Both the position numbers and the translations under genes were made by a program. A stretch of 64,000 bases of DNA, from assembly GCF_009870125.1 (NCBI RefSeq), contig NC_046683.1, positions 14,889,001 through 14,953,000 on the forward strand. Reading direction: 5' to 3'. Positions 1 to 9,600 of this stretch are shown here, piece by piece. Source of the DNA: Drosophila pseudoobscura (Eukaryota > Arthropoda > Insecta > Diptera > Drosophilidae). A model generated the notes under the pieces. That model made no database searches, had not been told where the DNA came from, and saw only the letters and a program-made list of their open reading frames with translations. Position 1 is the first letter of the stretch, and every line of letters starts with the position of its first letter.

Positions 1-1850
1 GCAAACAAGCGGAAACAAATAACGACACAGAAAGATGGGAAGGGAGAACACAATATAGAAATGGAATTTATCAATCTCAAATGGCGAAAGAAAAACCAAA
101 AGTTAAAATGAATCCAGAACAAAAAAAATAAAGCAGCCATGGTTCCATCGGATGGCTTAGCGAATCTGTAAGCCTGGCAATAAATTGTGATATCAAAAAC
201 CTTAATTCAAATTGAACTGATGGATATAATCGAAATATATTTATTGATCTCTGTCAAGCTTACATACCCTTATGTGTATGATTCTTCTCCTTCAGCACCA
301 GCTTTCTCTGCGAAGAGCTTATTTGTTTTTATCGGAATGGTCTCCCATAACCCTTTGGGGTAGTATCGTAGTATCTGGATGAATTCCGACTTTATGCAAC
401 ATATTGTTTTCAAAAAACATAAAAAACCTCACTTAAATTTGTTGGTTTTCTGTATTCTATTCGTAAATTCCTCCGCTCATACCTTCAGAGAGACCCCACC
501 CATACTGGGATACCCCTACTCTACAGCGACTTCCTTTTCTTTCATTCTTCTCTTTTTAAGGCAAAGAGAAATGTGGGTTCCTCCCCAAGATCTTTGCAGA
601 TGCCATTCAGATAGTTTCGGTTTTAAGTGAAGTAAAAATGAAAATACTCGTAGAATACAAATACGAGTACGGGCATCCGGAATGAGTTTCCACAAAATGG
701 GCAGCCAACTAATTGCCGTTGGCCTTAATGGCTTTAATTGACAATTTTTGTCGGCCAACGGGCAAATGGCTCTCTCGGACAAGCAGCAAAGAAACAATTG
801 AAATTTTACACAGAAAAGGCTAGCGAGCGAGCGAGCGAGGGAGGGGTGCGGGTGTCTTGAGAATAGATAAATGAAATTCTGTCTGTGGTCAAAGAGTGTC
901 ATGTGCATTTGGGGGAGAACACTGCTGGCAATAACTTTATACAGTCCAAGCACAAGAAAACCAAATCATTAGTGTGTCCTGCTGTTCTTCTGTGCTGCCA
1001 TCCTTTGAGGCTGGCTGGCTGGCTGGCTGGCTCCTGGCACCACATTTGATTTTATTTGAGCTTTTTCCAAGTCCGAGTCCCTGTCTGTCCGTCCGGAAAC
1101 TCAATTTGTTAGACAAATGCGATAGAACAGAAGCAAGTAGTACGAGCAAGAGCAGACCGAGGCAACACAAAGACAAGACACAGCTTCAAGGACAAAGACA
1201 CATCCGCACTAGATATACATATATATGGACATATGTACATACATCCTTGGTCGTGCCTATTAAAGCTGCATCAACACTCTCCCTCAATGAACTCTCCCTC
1301 AATGAAACTGCAGCTTCAATTGATTTCAATTCAAAGATAACCGCACCAAAAAAGAACAAGTATAATTTCCGTATAAGAAATACCTGCCAGAAGGAATTTA
1401 TGCTTTAACACGAAAAACTTGCTTTATCGATTTTTGTTATCAAACAAGTTTTGACCATTTGTTTGATTGATTTGTTTCTGACCAGAAATAAATACACATA
1501 CAATTACATGGAATTCCCAAAATAAATAATAAATTACCAATGCTTTTGATGCCCCCACGGACTGATCGTTCCAAGAGACCTTCAAAGTTTGGGAATAATT
1601 TGAAAGACAAACAGTCGGACGGACAGAGATCGATTATGCTGTTGATGTTGATGTAAGTATTTTACCCATAGGGTAACTAAAATCCGATTCCGTGTTATTC
1701 CGACAAACAATTTGGTGCTAGGAAAACATTTTTTTTTATTCTGCAGAAAAGAGAGAAAAACTTCCACGAATATGTAAAATAATACACAAAATATCTAAAA
1801 ACCGCCTAAAAAATTTGCAAAAAAAAAAGATTTTAACAATACAAAATTGT
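1..1850. other. non-coding, no gene recognised
   Basis: I see no gene in this stretch. Short ORFs on both strands have no domain character. It holds a (GGCT)n run at 1011-1032, a GCGA run near 823-841 and a direct repeat of about 15 bp at 1277-1307. The part next to 1850 is the downstream flank, and probably the 3' UTR, of the dehydrogenase gene that follows. Confidence 0.6.
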
Positions 1851-2674
1851 CTACATTTTCTCTCCCATAGGTTTTATGATTATCTCGTGTACTTGGACAT
1901 GGGGGGGTGTGGCAACGGCATAGAGGACCGCCTGGGAAATGTCCTCCGAATGAAGCATGCGTCCGGTGACGTTCCTTATGCTATCCGGTAGAATCTCCGT
2001 GTCCACCACACCAGGACTGATGCTCTATTAGAGGGAGAGAGGAGAGGAGAACAAATGAGCTGTAGAGGTGGAAATGGATGATAAGGAAGTGGACCCACAG
2101 TAATTTTGATGCGTGTTCCCAGGGCCATGAACTCCTGCCGATATCCCTCTGTCAAGGCAGTCACCGCATGCTTGCTGGGCGGATAGATATTCAGATCGGG
2201 CACGACGCCCTCCACGGTGGACATGGTCTTGTGCCCCAAGATGCTGTTGATGATCACCACATGGCCATCGAATTTGCGTTCCCGCATCGAGCGGACAGCG
2301 CGCTGTGTGCACAGGACAACGCCCATGATATTCGTCTGTATAACCTGCTGAATAAACGCCGGATTCATATCCACCAATTGGCCCGACTGCAGAGTGCCGG
2401 CATTGTTCACGAGGATGTCGATAGCCCCGAACTTCTGGATTATCCAGTCGAAGGCCTCGTTCACCGAGCTCTCGTTGCCCACATCGCAGTACAGGGCTAC
2501 CAGTTTGTCCTTTCGGGCTGCTGGCAGGCGCTGCTGCAGCTCCTTGACGCGTTCAACGCGACGCGCCAAACCAACGACTGTGAGTCCTGCCTTGACCAGG
2601 TCCACAGCAATGGCCGATCCGATGCCCGAACTGGCACCCGTTACGACGGCAACGCGATTTTGCCAACGATCCAT
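1851..2674 (-). CDS. classical short-chain dehydrogenase/reductase, two exons, 249 aa
   Basis: This is an NAD(P)-dependent oxidoreductase of the classical SDR family, most like the insect farnesol dehydrogenase/AntDH-type group. Exon 1 is 2099-2674, intron 2025-2098 (GT at 2098, AG at 2026-2025, phase 0), exon 2 is 1851-2024. Seen in the protein: the Rossmann glycine motif TGASSGIG (12-19), an ARR at 37-39 that suggests NADP preference, NNAG (90-93), catalytic Asn115, Ser144 and Tyr164-xxx-Lys168, then SPGVVDTE just after the splice junction. The length is that of a typical complete SDR with no transmembrane segment, so it is probably soluble. The exon 1 frame reads on into the intron and stops, so a single-exon model is wrong. 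The start is the first ATG, followed by the D-R-W-Q-N-R-V N-terminus usual in this group. The exact substrate is not predictable; a juvenile-hormone or retinoid-like alcohol is only a family-level guess. Confidence 0.93.
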
Positions 2675-2730
2675 GTTGTTCCCGGTTGCGACTAGTTCTG
2701 ATCTGATCTGATCGATTGGTAGATGCGATT

Positions 2731-2739
2731 CCTTTTATA
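2731..2739 (-). promoter_or_regulatory. TATA box of the SDR gene
   Basis: On the minus strand TATAAAAGG lies 57 bp upstream of the SDR start codon. About 30 bp downstream is a run of GATCA repeats with TCAGAT, which could hold the initiator. The 5' UTR would then be only about 35 nt. A TATA promoter fits a regulated, tissue-restricted gene more than a housekeeping one. Confidence 0.7.
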
Positions 2740-3340
2740 ACCCTCTCAGACTGAGTTTGCGTGTGTCTCTGTCTAAACGGGTTCTACCCTGTTGCGATTC
2801 TAAGTTATAATTACGACGGGCAGGTCTGGGTCTAGTCAAGCGTGTCTGGTCGATGAGAACCTGCCAACTCCCGGCTCTGGGCAATTAGTCACGCCCCCTA
2901 CTTGGGGAAACGTGCCGAGGCTGCTGATTAAGACTTGAAATTTGCTGAGCTTTCCTACGATTGACATTCTGTTCTGGCTGATCTTATGAATGAATATGAA
3001 TATGTATAGTTGTACGAGGGCGCATGACTGACCAACCTATTATATTTAAATATTATATACATATTATATGTCTTATAATTTGTTCTAATAATTTCCATAG
3101 AATCATTTTGATAACTGTCAACTGCCAACACACTCGTTTAGAGCCAACCGAGTGTTGGAGATTATTGTCAGAATTTGACAATATATCGGAAAAATATTAT
3201 CAATAACCTGGAATTATATAAATCAAGCTGCTATGGCTCTCTCCCCAATTCCCATTCCCCCACCAATCGAAACAGCTAGAGAGGACGCGAATGTTGTTAA
3301 AAAAAACACAAGAGGGGATTTACTGGTTCTTGTTATGGCT
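2740..3340. other. intergenic
   Basis: This lies between the SDR promoter and the 3' end of the next minus-strand gene. It is partly AT-rich (3040-3210). No coding segment, RNA gene or clear repeat was recognised. Confidence 0.6.
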
Positions 3341-3341
3341 T

Positions 3342-3347
3342 TTTATT
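3342..3347 (-). terminator. poly(A) signal of the 3404-3925 gene
   Basis: AATAAA on the minus strand, 57 nt beyond the stop codon of the Gln/Met-rich gene. It implies a short 3' UTR and supports the single-exon gene being a real transcript. Confidence 0.6.
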
Positions 3348-3403
3348 TGAATCACTTTGCAATTTGGTGGTGACTGCAATCGTTCAGCATCTTCCAGGGG
3401 CGT

Positions 3404-3925
3404 CTACCAGAAGCCACCTTTGCCGCCGCTCTGTCCTTGCATTCCACCGCCGTAGGTCATGCCCATGTCCATCCCGTTGTAGGCACAGAAGGCCTCGCCG
3501 TTCTCGATGCAAGGCTCGTACGATCCCTGGGCTTGGGTCTGGGCAAAGAAGGTGTTCGGTACCGGACAGGTAAGAGGGGAGCTCATGTGGCTGTAGTCTC
3601 CCATGCCCATCATGCTCTGCATGGGCATGGGACTCTGTCCCGTCATAGCAACTCCTCCCATACCGGGAAACTGCTGCTGCTGCGACTGGGGCTGCGGCTG
3701 CATGCCTCCTCCACCACCAAGGTTCAATGTAGTACCTCGAAGCGACGGGGTCTGGGAAGCGACTGCAGCCTGGCCCTGGCTCTGCATGGAAGCCGCCTGG
3801 GATTGTCCAGGAGCGGGCCACTGTCCACCGCTGTAGCAAGATGCGTTCGGCTGCATCAGGTCTCCAACTTGGGGGTACAGGGGTGCGTTCACAGGTTGTC
3901 CGTTCCAGAATGAGAAGTTTGACAT
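3404..3925 (-). CDS. intact single-exon Gln/Met/Gly/Pro-rich small protein, 173 aa, unknown function
   Basis: I do not recognise this family. The protein begins MSNFSFWNGQPVNAPLYPQ, has no signal peptide or membrane segment, and is low in charge. Residues about 35-95 are rich in Gln, Ser, Ala, Gly and Pro, with a poly-Gly run and PQPQSQQQQ. A Met-rich part with MPMQSMMGMG follows. The C-terminal third is the most ordered, with CPVPNTFFAQ and a CIENGEAFCAYNG motif holding two Cys, and the protein ends in Gly-rich GGKGGFW. The start has a good context (CAAAATG). A poly(A) signal lies 57 nt past the stop. Two disrupted relatives lie on the same strand at 19.7-20.05 and 25.57-25.84 kb, so this is the surviving member of a small local family. 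Short, fast-changing, intronless genes of this kind are often male-germline genes in flies; that is inference. Confidence 0.82.
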   Translation of the reverse strand: MSNFSFWNGQPVNAPLYPQVGDLMQPNASCYSGGQWPAPGQSQAASMQSQGQAAVASQTPSLRGTTLNLGGGGGMQPQPQSQQQQFPGMGGVAMTGQSPMPMQSMMGMGDYSHMSSPLTCPVPNTFFAQTQAQGSYEPCIENGEAFCAYNGMDMGMTYGGGMQGQSGGKGGFW

Positions 3926-5554
3926 TTTTGTGCTGCACGAAAGCTTTCTAGAATTTTCGTTACAAAAATTATTTTAGATACAATTTTTTTTTTTTGGAAA
4001 ATTTGTTTTTTTTATGCAACAAAATTTTGTTCAGCCGAATGATGTGAACAGTTCGAAACTTAGACTAAAACTGAGGAAAACTCCAGGAAAATTTCCCTAC
4101 GTTTGCTTTTGGGGCAGCTTCAAGGCCGACTTTATGCTAGAAATTTTTGAATATTTTTTACTACTCGTACAATCAAAGCGTGCGTTTGAGCAGATCTAAA
4201 GCACCTGTCAATTCGCTTTTGGGCCTCACTCCATGCGGTTTCCTAGGGTGTGCCGATGACTGCTTTAGAAGCACTTTCTTTAACTTGCCCTCTCACACAT
4301 GGGCTACGAAAGAGAGGCATGGTACGCGTATGATCTCTTCTTTCTGTGCAAATTCCAAATTCAATTTAGGGGGTACAATTTTTGGGCGCACTGTGGTCCA
4401 AAAATGTATCCCATAATGGGCATAAAGCTCCTCGCTCTGCTCTGCTCTGCTCTGCGTTTTAATTCAGGTCATTCCATGTTATTTAGCAAACAATTTTATA
4501 CAGTGATAAATGACATTTCTTTTTATTTTCATGTTCATCTTTTTATTTTTATTCGTTGTCTTGGGCCCCGCTGCTGCTTAGCCTTGCCTTGTCCGAATCG
4601 GGGGCTTTGCGGGGCGTGGCCGTGCGGTGCGGTGCGGGCGTGAGGCGTGGCTGGCGTTTGTGTTAATTTTTAAAAAGAACGCCAACTGTCATGGATGCAG
4701 CGCAGATGTTAATGATGAAGACGTGGCAAGAAACGTTTGTCCCACCACAGGGTAGCCATCGGGCATAATAGTCTCCAACAGTAGTTGAGAAATTGATTCA
4801 GTGTATGACCATCAAGTATGTCAACTCCGTAAAAATACCTTAAAGCAGTAGACCGGATGAATTTCCGGTTCAAGCATAACATTTTTACACGGTACTTTTA
4901 TGGTGTAACTAAAAAAATACTGTTGTTTGCGGTAGATATGCGCATGGGGTATGTTCTCGTGTCACAGCGGTTGCCACAATTATTAAAGTTTGGATGAAAT
5001 ATTTTTGAAATAAAACGGTTACGACCGATTATTGGAGCAATCTTGGAGCGCTCTTGGGTATTTTTTAAGAGTAAATAGCTGGGTACATACGTACATACAT
5101 AGATGTTCTATAAAATATGATGTCGGTGGTGTTTCCTCTTTTTTTTAATCAAAGATTGTTATCAAAATCTTCAAGGTTACAAAAAGAGGGCCATAATGAA
5201 AAGGTTTTTCATGAAATGGGTTCGAGTTTTGGACCGTGCCGTAACAGTCGTGTCCGCGTTCATCTCTAGGGCATAAAGCATAATATCAAAACACTTGAAC
5301 TGAGTGGAAACGAAGGCGAAAAGCAAAGCAAAGCCGGCAACAGAACAAAAGCTAGAAGAACGGACAGAAGCAGCGGCACCAGCTGATGGGAAGGGAGGTG
5401 GGACGGAGCCAGAGCTGGAGGAAGAAAAAAGAGAAAACGAAAAAAAGTGCCACATGGCAGGTGGGGGGTGTTGATAATGATAGCAAAGACAAAAGCCCCA
5501 CCCATGCCTAATGGGACACAGACTGACAGTGGTGTGGGGGGTGGGGGGGGTTGG
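3926..5554. other. intergenic, nothing firm
   Basis: This stretch begins with the immediate upstream flank of the 3404-3925 gene (A/T-tract rich, no clear TATA box). A (CTCTG)n run lies near 4434-4456, and GC-rich Cys/Trp-type shadow ORFs near 4560-4640. No supported gene. Confidence 0.55.
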
Positions 5555-5687
5555 CTATCCGGCTGTCATGCCCATGTCCTTGACGCGGATTGCAGTGGCG
5601 ACGCCTCCATCTCCAGCTCCGTCTCCGTAGTCGTCGTCGCCGTAGTTAAATTGCCTGTCCTCGGCCGGCGTCAACATTGTGTCATTG
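5555..5687 (-). other. candidate 3'-terminal coding exon (orphan)
   Basis: On the minus strand an acceptor-like site (pyrimidine-rich stretch ending TACTAG, AG at 5689-5688) precedes 43 open codons and a TAG at 5555-5557. The peptide starts NDTMLTPAEDRQFNYG, then a Gly/Asp-rich part, and ends VATAIRVKDMGMTAG. It looks like the C-terminus of a larger protein, but no upstream exon is identified with certainty, and purine-rich triplets alone could produce this. Treat it as a hint. Confidence 0.25.
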
Positions 5688-7525
5688 CTAGTATTAAATC
5701 AGACCCAAACAAAAGATGATGCATAAGTACGACAGAAGTACATTTTCTACATACACATGTTTCCATTCCGCCGTTACGTTACATTCGTACGAAACAATGT
5801 TAAAAAACGAGCAGTTACGTTGCTAGCCGCGCCAAAAAAGATTATAAAAATCGTTTGAACTGCTTGGGAGATTTTTTATACATTCGATTTTACCTGTTTC
5901 CCTTCTTTACATTTTTTTGTACATCTGTATTTTCCCCCCTTTCTCACACCATCCACAGTCGTTTTATCTCGTGTCCGTCAGTCAGATCACGCACACTGCA
6001 CGAGGAGTGTATGTGAGAGAGAGAGAGAGAGAGAGAGAATGCGTTTTCGGTTTTTGTGGAGGCCAAAGATTGTCGCCCTTTATGGAGCTGGAAGGAGACT
6101 GAGTGAAATTTTGAAATACACTTGTAAAAGTGTGATGTCACAGGACTCTGCATATGGTTGCTTTAGCTCCTATAGTCTCTGAGATCTAGCTTATCGGGAT
6201 GGACAGGCGGACATGGCTATATCGACTTGGCTATTGATGCTGATATTGAATACACATATGTACACATATACTATGTAGGGTCAAGAACGCTTCTACTGGG
6301 TGTTACACACATATCCACTTTAGTTACAGATCTATATCTATAACCATCAATATCTTGGAAACTGGAAAAGGTAGCACCTTCTCAACACGCTTCAGCGTGT
6401 ATGGAATCCTTCTCTATGGAATCTTAACCGCTCTTGGTGCGTTGTTAAGATCCCATCTGACTGTTCTCCGCTGTAACAACTAAATATTATATTATAATTT
6501 AAAATTATACAAATTTTCTTATAATTAATTCTATATTTTTCTATCCTTGCTGCTTGCTGTGTTCCTCTATCTCGTTCTTCTTGCGATAAGGCCTTTTTTA
6601 CATAGATTTCTCTGTGCGCTCTACTTTTTTGGGTAGTTCGGAATTGATTAAAATTTAATTTCTACCTGGGTCTTATTTCCAGAATTTTCTTTAGAGTTCA
6701 CACAGAAAATTTCTGGCTTAGCTTTGTGTTTGTTTTATTTAGGATGATATATCATCATGACTGCCATCCTGCGTATTCGGTAGACATCAGTGTCACTCTA
6801 TCTGTCACACTATATCGAGAATCGGCTCACATTATGTACTCTGCCCGAGAAATAAACCCTACAGTACCAGTATGTGTTCTCTATGGTCTATATGTAACGC
6901 CACTCGCCTCTCGTTGTACTGCTGCGTCTACGGTGATCTACTCCTAATGCACTTTGCAGTGTTGCTATCGTTGTTATAGCAGTTATTGAAAATTATACAG
7001 CTGCAATCTTAAAAAAATAATTTTACTGTTAATATGTTTTCATTTGATGGATTCTATATCCTATTTCACCCGCAAGAAGGTTGGGCTGCTCTGGATGAGT
7101 TCCCAAACAGCGAGTCCTACTCGGCCGCCACTTACAACAGCGAGTCGTATGTCGCCCCTGCCGAGACCTCCTTTGAAGCTGAGGCTGCTGTCTCGTACTT
7201 GATTTCCTTAGTGACCAGGAGATCGATCAGTGGAGGCAGGGAGACGATACACTGAAGATGGCGGGAACGAGAACAGAATATTGCGAGTTCCCGTGTTGAC
7301 AACCTGTAAATCTACGCCTGTAAATCTACGCAGAAGAAGTATTGACTATTTAAACGTATGGTTTCTTTTATTCTTCAGCTGTCATTAACGAATCTACAAT
7401 GTGCCACATCGAAGTTTGGCAGAGCCTGCTGGTATGTATATAGATTCCGATTCGTTACTATCCAATCCTTTAATAGATTGAACGGCTTGTGTTTGAAATA
7501 AGGAAACATTGATTGTTTACATAAA
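5688..7525. other. intergenic with small hairpins and a possible coding scrap
   Basis: Contains a (GA)n run (6015-6039), two adjacent hairpins (6385-6400 and 6421-6451) and a 14-bp direct repeat (7303-7330). A plus-strand open stretch at about 7076-7200 reads Ser/Tyr/Ala/Glu-rich (for example SESYSAATYNSESYVAPAE) and could be a scrap of a structural protein gene. It has no start, splice or promoter support, so I do not call it a gene. Confidence 0.4.
6385..6451. repeat. two adjacent short hairpins
   Basis: The first hairpin is ACACGC-TTCA-GCGTGT at 6385-6400 (6-bp stem, 4-nt loop). The second lies at 6421-6451: ATCTTAAC pairs with GTTAAGAT, and an inner CGC/GCG pairing closes a 7-nt loop. 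No known RNA family is recognised. Confidence 0.5.
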
Positions 7526-8194
7526 CTACTCAGTGGATAAGATTTCGAACATTTCCAACATCTTAGCAGGACACAATGTTCTCGATGGTATCTCTGCGCC
7601 CGTCAACTGAAGCTGTAAATGTAACATACTTGGATATTCCGGAGTATATAAATTGATTTAGCACCTACCTTCTGTGCGAGAAGATCGTTGCCTTTGGCTT
7701 CGAAGACAACAGATTTAATCAGAGTGTTACGCAACGGTGTGGCACTTTCTATTTTTGAGGTCCGGTTAGCGCGCTCTATGAGCGAAGAATACAGCGCTGA
7801 AATTTTGCATTGGAAATTGAATTAGACAAAATATGTAGTTGGGAACTCCAAATCGACATTGAAAACATTGCGGGGCTGGCTTACGCTTTATGTAATTGTC
7901 AACAGTAATGTTCTCCTTAAGGGCTGCATCGAATTCCTTGGCAGCCTCGTGCAATTTGTCCGATTTGCTCCCATCAGGTAAGGAATGATGAAGGAAAGAT
8001 GGCCATGAGCTTTGCGTCTTTGTTTAAAAACACAAATATGTACCTCAAATAATCCAATGAATACAGAAGCATTGGCTTACCTGTGCCAATGGCAGACTAT
8101 CCAAATTCTTGTTCATATCTGCCACCAACTCTTGGCCACCTTCTTTTTGTTTTTTGGCAATGGATTGCTCCCGAATAAGAATGTATGAGTCCAT
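7526..8194 (-). CDS. four-exon small gene, unknown family, about 129 aa
   Basis: Exon-like segments on the minus strand: 8081-8194 (ATG, 38 codons, donor GTAAGC), 7885-7945 or longer (donor GTAAGC), 7669-7796 (acceptor TTTCAG, donor GTAGGT) and 7526-7612 (acceptor TTTACAG, stop TAG). Introns 2 and 3 are 88 and 56 bp and keep the frame. The product is hydrophilic, rich in Glu/Lys/Ala and probably helical; it starts MDSYILIREQSIAKKQKEGG and contains NITVDNYIK and a middle block SLIERANRTSKIES. The exon 1/exon 2 junction is awkward: the nearest acceptors (8019, 8011) are out of phase, and the in-phase one (AG at 7947-7946) loses a likely coding stretch, DGSKSDKLHE. So there is either an unusual acceptor or a frameshift. 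The middle helices vaguely recall the N-terminal part of Nse2/Mms21 of the SMC5/6 complex, but no SP-RING follows. The DRE promoter suggests a housekeeping or replication role (inference). Confidence 0.6.
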
Positions 8195-8265
8195 TTTGTA
8201 TACACCAAAAGCTGAAATCCAAGTGCTGGTAAAAGCCGAAGCGTGTTACCGCGATTGCTAAAACC

Positions 8266-8273
8266 TATCGATT
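8266..8273 (-). promoter_or_regulatory. DRE core-promoter element
   Basis: TATCGATT matches the DRE consensus WATCGATW and lies 72 bp upstream of the minus-strand start codon at 8194. A second, partial copy (TATCGCTA) lies near 8282-8289. DRE/DREF promoters are typical of broadly expressed and replication-linked fly genes and usually lack a TATA box, as here. Confidence 0.6.
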
Positions 8274-8915
8274 GCTAACATCTATCGCTACAAGTGATGT
8301 TAGGCTGCTGTGAGCACACGCCCAAGCTCGGATTGAAAAAATATTCTGATACGAAAATGTTTAAATATTCTGAAAGTGTGACCATCGAACATTTGTTGTA
8401 TTGTAGAATACAATAGTAGAAAACATAGTCCTCTGGAGGAGGACGATGACTGATTTAGTTTTGAATTTTAGATGAACAAAGATGCTCGAAAAGAGCAGTT
8501 GCGGATTTTTGCTTGACGAGTGCGAACTGGCACTATTTTTGGCCATCTTTCATTGGAGAACGAGAATGAAAAGCGATAGCGAGAGAAATCAGACTACCGC
8601 CTTTTCTCATAAACGGTGTGGCACAGATTGATCTGTTGGCGCATAGCTATACACTATAGACTTCCATTCCTATTTCTCAATCTACTAAAAGATATTATAA
8701 GTAATATAAGTAATTATATGTAAAGATTTACTTTTTACTTGTCTGTTATTGCTGGTGCTGCCGATAGTTCGATGTTGCGGCCGGCAGTGTGAGGAAAAAT
8801 TTTGGTATTCGCTGTGATATAATTGTATATGAAAATTAACGAGCTGCAATTATTTAAGACTCTTCACTTTTGTCCAGAGCGACGAAATATTCTGCAAAAT
8901 TTTTACTTATTAGCT

Positions 8916-9297
8916 ATGCCAGCGGCACAGTGTGACCCATCAACATTCAGTAATATGTTTCAGTGAACGGCTACACTGTTCGGTCAGCTGTTCTTTGCGC
9001 AAAAATTAATTATTAAATTACCGTGAAGTAAATAATTTTGAACCAATTTCAGATGCGAACAAGTCGAAAGGTCTTTCGCCGGACGAATTAGCGAGATTAG
9101 CGAGAGAACACAGGTAAGACAAACACTTTGCGAGCGAGAACGAATCAAATTACTCTTCCCATCAATTGGAATGCAGCGATGCGGCCACCAGCGAGTCTTG
9201 CCCAGCGACAGTCTTTGTCACATCCAAAATGGCCTTATACCCTGGAGTGCGTTTAAGCCCATGGCATTTCTACACTCAGTGCAACGAGATCATTTGA
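8916..9297 (+). CDS. candidate small spliced gene (71 aa model) or spliced non-coding RNA
   Basis: A three-exon in-phase model is 8916-8949 (ATG, donor GTAATA), 9053-9113 (acceptor TTTCAG, donor GTAAGA) and 9177-9297 (acceptor TGCAG, stop TGA 9295-9297). Introns are 103 and 63 bp. The middle is protein-like (KSKGLSPDELARLAREH) and the last exon reads SKMALYPGVRLSPWHF. A further donor, GTAAGT, at 9299 with an acceptor at 9361-9363 (65-bp intron), and GTAAGT near 9513 with an acceptor near 9588, suggest the transcript continues past the stop. However, promoter motifs at 8929-8992 overlap or follow the proposed ATG. If transcription starts near 8960-9000, the first ATG gives only 12 codons and the unit may be non-coding. 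Family not recognised. Confidence 0.4.
8929..8992. promoter_or_regulatory. TATA-less core promoter motifs (motif 1 and E-box type)
   Basis: AGTGTGACC (8929-8937) is the reverse complement of GGTCACACT, the core of Drosophila core-promoter motif 1 (M1BP site). CAGCTGTT at 8985-8992 matches the E-box core-promoter motif. They lie directly before the spliced plus-strand unit and about 0.65 kb from the DRE of the minus-strand gene, so the 8.27-8.99 kb interval may serve two divergent housekeeping transcripts. Confidence 0.5.
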
Positions 9298-9298
9298 A

Positions 9299-9600
9299 GT
9301 AAGTTCCATTGAAATCGGTGTTTCCTCTGGTTGTTGAATATTTCCATGCCTTTCAATCCATAGCGCAAAACAATACTCTTTTGTGGATTGATCAACAAAG
9401 TCAATACAGTTTCAGGAAAAGTTATCGCTGAGCCGCTGAGGGGTACGTACCTTTGAATGTCTTATGGTCGTTGCAGATTTTGTGATGCCTTCTGCATTGT
9501 TCTGTGAGATTGAAATGTAAGTCAAATGTGATACAGACAGCAAACAATAACTAACTTAAGCGTTTAATGCATATTGTATGTGTGCAGCTGGTGACAATTG
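9299..9600 (+). other. probable downstream exons/introns of the 8.9-kb transcript unit
   Basis: An intron-like segment 9299-9363 (GTAAGT to CCATAG) is followed by an exon-like segment starting at 9364, another donor GTAAGT near 9513 and an acceptor TGTGCAG near 9588. All three frames contain stops after 9364, so this would be 3' UTR or non-coding exons. Confidence 0.3.

Noticed and set aside
5917..6153. ORFs across a (GA)n run
   Set aside because: Arg-Glu and Leu-Ser repeats come from the microsatellite.
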